Positions 41,661 through 43,941 of a DNA stretch of 43,941 bases are shown here, in pieces. The stretch's first letter is position 1; every line of letters starts with the position of its first letter. The position numbers and the translations under genes are program-made. The notes under the pieces were generated by a model that worked only from the letters and a program-made list of their open reading frames with translations, did not search any database and was not told the origin of the DNA. Location: the NCBI GenBank assembly GCA_910577075.1, contig CAJTKV010000001.1:78248-122188 (forward strand). Reading direction: 5' to 3'. Origin of the DNA: an uncultured Bacilli bacterium (GTDB lineage: Bacteria; Bacillota_I; Bacilli_A; RF39; UBA660).

Positions 41661-41801
41661 TTTTCTTTCTCCCTATAATTATCTTTTTTCATAAAAAAGT
41701 TTGGTTTTTGATAAAAAGCCTTTATTTTAAGGTTAAAATACAAGAATTTGATTTGATTTCACTACTTATTTACCACTTCGAAATTAATTTTTAAATTTAT
41801 T

Positions 41802-42221
41802 TTATAATTTCCAAGTTCTACCATCCCAAAGTTTAAAATTAGGATTGGGGTTCATTTTTATATTAAATTCTTTAATATAATTATCTATTTCCTTTTTTGA
41901 AATGTATCCTTCTGAGTAAGGTATATTATCTTTTTCGGAAATGTAAAAATCTTTTATACCATCTATAAATGGTATTCTATCATAGATATACAAAACATCT
42001 GACATAAAGCCAATATGTTTATCATATTGCTTGGCTTTTTCTGATGTATAATTTTTTTCTATTTCTTCAATTAAAATTGAGCAATCGCCTCCATCCCAAT
42101 ATTTATCTTTATAATTTTTTAAACATAATACAGGAAAATTTTCTTCTTTTTTTATATATTCTAAATTAACAATTATATAATAATTGTTATGTCCAATTTT
42201 TACTTTTTTCGATATTTTCAA
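41802..42221 (-). CDS. Protein of unknown function (TTG start)
   Basis: 139 residues; AAGGAG nine bases before TTG 42221, the only reasonable start since no ATG lies in frame nearby. Strand and loop rich, with KIGHNNYYIIVNLEYIKKEE, a WDGGDCSILIEEIE region and a C-terminal WDGRTWKL. No membrane segment. It lies in a low-GC zone between the accessory genes and the att site, where codon use is more AT-rich than on its left. Possibly part of an older mobile element. No family recognised. Confidence 0.55.
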   Translation of the reverse strand: MKISKKVKIGHNNYYIIVNLEYIKKEENFPVLCLKNYKDKYWDGGDCSILIEEIEKNYTSEKAKQYDKHIGFMSDVLYIYDRIPFIDGIKDFYISEKDNIPYSEGYISKKEIDNYIKEFNIKMNPNPNFKLWDGRTWKL

Positions 42222-42346
42222 TTTCGATTTCTCCTTCTCGTTTGTTTTTGTTATTAATTTTTATATAGCAAGTTAAATAAATTATATCAATTTTCTGCGA
42301 TATAGTCACTAAATTAAATAATTATAATTGATATTATAAACTATAT

Positions 42347-42474
42347 TGCTACATGCTTCATGCTACATAATAAGGGTAATACTATGCCTTATTATGGCGA
42401 GGACTTTGTGGCTACGCCACTAGTCTCACTCATAAGATTATACTTTAACATTATACAATGTTGTAGCATTTTTT
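42347..42474 (+). ncRNA. Structured element, candidate small RNA
   Basis: A direct repeat TGCTACAT (42347-42354, 42361-42368) opens the element. Then come a 10-bp perfect hairpin CATAATAAGG/CCTTATTATG (42366-42375 and 42387-42396), a second hairpin GAG-g-ACT ... GTGGC-TAC-GCCAC ... AGTCTC (42399-42427), and a third AACATT-ATAC-AATGTT (42447-42462). The end is TGTAGCA, complementary to the opening TGCTACA, followed by T6 on the plus strand. Its GC-rich hairpins stand out in AT-rich surroundings. No promoter or partner protein was seen, and a MITE-like mobile sequence is also possible. Confidence 0.5.
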
Positions 42475-42675
42475 AATATTTAAAATTAATGTTTCAAAAA
42501 ATATTTAAATTTTTACTACTAATTTACTACTTTTTAACGTAAAAATATAAGAAATTATAAAAATATATGTGAATATCTTCTAAAATTAAAAATATCTTAA
42601 ATGCTTGTAAATAAAGATTATAAAGACATTTAAGAACTTATAAGAAGATACTCCAAAAAATGCAATATTTTTTAT

Positions 42676-42704
42676 AATAAAAAAATTCAATTTATAAATT
42701 GAAT
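42676..42704 (-). terminator. Terminator of the 138-residue protein gene
   Basis: On the minus strand ATTCAATT (42704-42697), loop TATA, AATTGAAT (42692-42685), followed by a T run. Confidence 0.75.
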
Positions 42705-42709
42705 CTTCT

Positions 42710-43126
42710 TTAACAACTTGCCAAATATGCCAATCGTCTATTGCCGTTTTTCCTTCTATGAGTTCTTGTTGTTGGATTTTTAATTTCCTCTGGCAAATCT
42801 ATATCATATTTTTCCTTTACTTCTTCTTTAGTCATAACTACCGATCGCATCGTTTCTATATCAAATACACGAGTTAAATGATATTGCTTAGTAATGCTGT
42901 TTCCTTCAAAGAATAAAACACATCTTGAATTATATTGTATAAATTCATCTTTACCATTGAATGTATTTGTAAAACATATTCCAATACATAATAATTGATC
43001 ATCTGTTTTAACAATAATCTCTTTACAAGATTCCCTATATTGACTTCTTCCATACTTAGAAGAAAAAATATCATTTTTCTCTCTAATAATTAATTCTTTT
43101 TCAGCATTTAAAACAACTTTTTTCAT
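42710..43126 (-). CDS. Protein of unknown function
   Basis: 138 residues; GGGAG seven bases before ATG. Mixed strand and helix, with CKEIIVKTDDQLLCIGICFTN in the middle and a C-terminus of TRTHRRKNGNRRLAYLASC, basic and possibly nucleic-acid binding. No membrane segment. It sits between the structured element and the tRNA-derived site and is a single gene with its own terminator. Not recognised. Confidence 0.6.
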   Translation of the reverse strand: MKKVVLNAEKELIIREKNDIFSSKYGRSQYRESCKEIIVKTDDQLLCIGICFTNTFNGKDEFIQYNSRCVLFFEGNSITKQYHLTRVFDIETMRSVVMTKEEVKEKYDIDLPEEIKNPTTRTHRRKNGNRRLAYLASC

Positions 43127-43193
43127 CCAAAACTCCCAATTAACTTATTTTCTAATCTATATTAAACAAACACATTGTTTGTAAATTACTTAA

Positions 43194-43219
43194 TGGTGGA
43201 CCCGAGCGGAGTCGAACCG
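43194..43219 (-). other. tRNA 3'-end copy, probable attachment site
   Basis: On the minus strand CGGTTCGACTCCGCTCGG, then GTCCACCA (43219-43194) is the T arm, acceptor 3' half and CCA of a tRNA. No 5' part or anticodon lies next to it. A tRNA-targeting integrase duplicates just such a piece at the far end of its element. Because the fragment points its 3' end to lower coordinates, the element should lie on the right and the intact tRNA beyond the window. Confidence 0.6.
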
Positions 43220-43249
43220 TAGGGAATATCACAAATATACGCATAAAAA

Positions 43250-43282
43250 GGCTATTATGTACGTAACGTGTACGTAATAGTC
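43250..43282. repeat. Interrupted palindrome beside the att site
   Basis: GGCTATTATGTAC (43250-43262), loop GTAACGT, GTACGTAATAGTC (43270-43282). As RNA it forms a 13-bp stem with two G-U pairs; as DNA it is a near-palindrome 30 bp from the att copy, where integrase or excisionase binding sites usually lie. Confidence 0.5.
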
Positions 43283-43347
43283 AAATATTTAAACGTTCTT
43301 AAAACTAAAAATTGTAAACATTCACGTATTAAAATTATAGCAAATTT

Positions 43348-43827
43348 ATGAGTAAATGTAAGTATATAAAACAAAAAATTAATAAAGAAATATGGTGTAA
43401 GTATCATGATAAAAAATTAACAAAAGAATTATGTTCAAATTGTGAACATAGAGAATATAAAGAGAATAATGTTAGTAAAAGCAAAGTAACTAAAGTTAAT
43501 AAACCTATCAAAGGTAAAAAGCATAATTTAACTAAAGCTACTGAAATACCTAAAGAAGTAAAATTAAAGGTATGGGAAAGAGATAATCACAGGTGTATAT
43601 TTTGTGATAAAGAGGTGCCGTGGAATCTTGCTAACAGTCACTATATAAAGCGATCACAATTGGGATTAGGTATTGAACAAAATGTTATGACTAATTGTGA
43701 AAGATGCCATAAGTTATACGATGATTCTATTTATAGAGAGGATATGATGGTATATGCTAGAAAATATCTTATGAATTTATATTCTGAATGGCAAGAGTCT
43801 AAATTAATATATAAAAAGAATTCTTAA
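43348..43827 (+). CDS. HNH endonuclease-like protein
   Basis: 159 residues. The C-terminal half has the HNH order VWERDNHRCIFCDKEV, then NLANSHYIKRSQLGLGIEQN and VMTNCERCHKLYDDSIY, with zinc Cys at 83, 86, 117, 120 and His98 as the probable active His. The N-terminal 35 residues carry another Cys set (C4, C17, C29, C32), perhaps a second zinc site. It has no ribosome site; a possible promoter (TTGTAA, 17 bp, TTATAG) would place transcription start at or just before the ATG, implying a leaderless message. HNH genes often lie next to phage packaging genes; here it is just inside the putative element. Confidence 0.8.
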   Translation: MSKCKYIKQKINKEIWCKYHDKKLTKELCSNCEHREYKENNVSKSKVTKVNKPIKGKKHNLTKATEIPKEVKLKVWERDNHRCIFCDKEVPWNLANSHYIKRSQLGLGIEQNVMTNCERCHKLYDDSIYREDMMVYARKYLMNLYSEWQESKLIYKKNS

Positions 43828-43832
43828 AAAGA

Positions 43833-43856
43833 AAAAGGAGTCCGCAGACTCCTTTT
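43833..43856 (+). terminator. Terminator of the HNH gene
   Basis: AAAAGGAGTC (43833-43842), loop CGCA, GACTCCTTTT (43847-43856). Strong, 10 bp. Confidence 0.9.
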
Positions 43857-43893
43857 CCCCCGTATTGCATTCCAGCAACAACGGAATTTCATT

Positions 43894-43941
43894 ACAAGTT
43901 AATAATAACACAAATAGTGTTAAATGTAAACTGTAACTTGT
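43894..43941. repeat. Nested inverted repeats at the right edge
   Basis: Outer arms ACAAGTTA (43894-43901) and TAACTTGT (43934-43941) enclose an inner AACAC-AAATA-GTGTT (43907-43921). The window ends at the last arm, so it may be longer. Confidence 0.45.

Larger units (their letters stand above)
42222..42709. other. 488-nt AT-rich stretch without a gene
   Basis: No open frame with a ribosome site was found on either strand. It contains a structured element at 42347-42474 and a terminator at 42676-42704. The rest is low-complexity AT sequence with short repeats such as two ACTACT separated by AATTT. Confidence 0.6.
43220..43941. mobile_element. Left edge of a putative integrated element
   Basis: Sequence between the tRNA-like site and the window end: an interrupted palindrome, an HNH gene with its terminator, and nested inverted repeats at the right edge. 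Only the left end is visible, so element type (prophage or ICE) cannot be told. No integrase is in view. Confidence 0.4.

Noticed and set aside
42347..42368. CRISPR repeat
   Set aside because: Only two 8-nt copies, six bases apart, no spacers of regular length, and no cas gene in the window.
43194..43219. tmRNA 3' end
   Set aside because: The acceptor strand would require a 5' end GGACCCG, but tmRNAs start GGGG-like; no tag reading frame is near either.

Overview
The window is a low-GC (about 30 percent), gene-dense bacterial chromosome segment. Strong AGGAGG-type ribosome binding sites, TTGACA/TATAAT promoters, U-tailed hairpin terminators, membrane-anchored surface proteins and Trp encoded by TGG point to an uncultured Bacillota/Bacilli lineage near the Mollicutes, using the standard code. 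No rRNA or other taxonomic marker is present, so this placement is an inference. About 50 coding regions are supported, roughly half of them with no recognisable family.

Layout. 1-1.6 kb: the 3' end of a gene entering from the left, tRNA-Cys(GCA) with its own promoter, and a NUDIX hydrolase. 1.6-6.4 kb: a large membrane protein and an ABC module (small FtsX-like permease, MacB-type ATPase, full FtsX-like permease) wrapped around a divergently transcribed small secreted protein. 6.4-11.5 kb: a LysM protein, an anchored unknown, a bacterial PH-like protein, a membrane-tethered thioredoxin-like protein, thioredoxin reductase and a surface polysaccharide deacetylase. 11.6-14.1 kb: a HerA-type ATPase paired with a Cys-rich solenoid-like protein. 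14.2-17.3 kb: AraC-family regulator, Ppx/GppA-like phosphatase, MazG-like pyrophosphohydrolase, unknown helical protein. 17.4-19.7 kb: a uracil salvage operon (uraA-upp) preceded by a 34-codon reading frame and a terminator that together look like an attenuator. 19.7-41.7 kb: a long accessory stretch, mostly minus strand, with a methyltransferase, a papain-like candidate, HD proteins, three HAD proteins in one operon, an ATP-grasp plus transglutaminase-like pair on the plus strand, a short UvrA-like ABC protein interrupted by an in-frame TGA, a DUF3419-like protein, a DUF2000 protein, a GNAT acetyltransferase, a radical SAM enzyme, and a free-standing leucyl-tRNA synthetase editing domain carrying a NUDIX insertion. 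41.7-43.2 kb: AT-rich sequence with two orphan genes and a structured element. 43.2 kb to the end: a 26-nt copy of a tRNA 3' end, which looks like an attachment site, then an HNH gene, read here as the left edge of an integrated element that continues past the window.

How the genes fit together. Thioredoxin reductase and the anchored thioredoxin-like protein form a plausible redox pair. uraA and upp take up uracil and convert it to UMP. The accessory stretch is rich in nucleotide, nucleotidyl and peptide-bond chemistry (HD, HAD, NUDIX, ATP-grasp, Cys-His-Asp proteins), but I could not reconstruct one pathway from it. The best candidates for undescribed biology are the LeuRS-editing/NUDIX stand-alone protein, the ATPase plus Cys-rich solenoid pair, the ATP-grasp plus transglutaminase-like pair, and the uraA leader.
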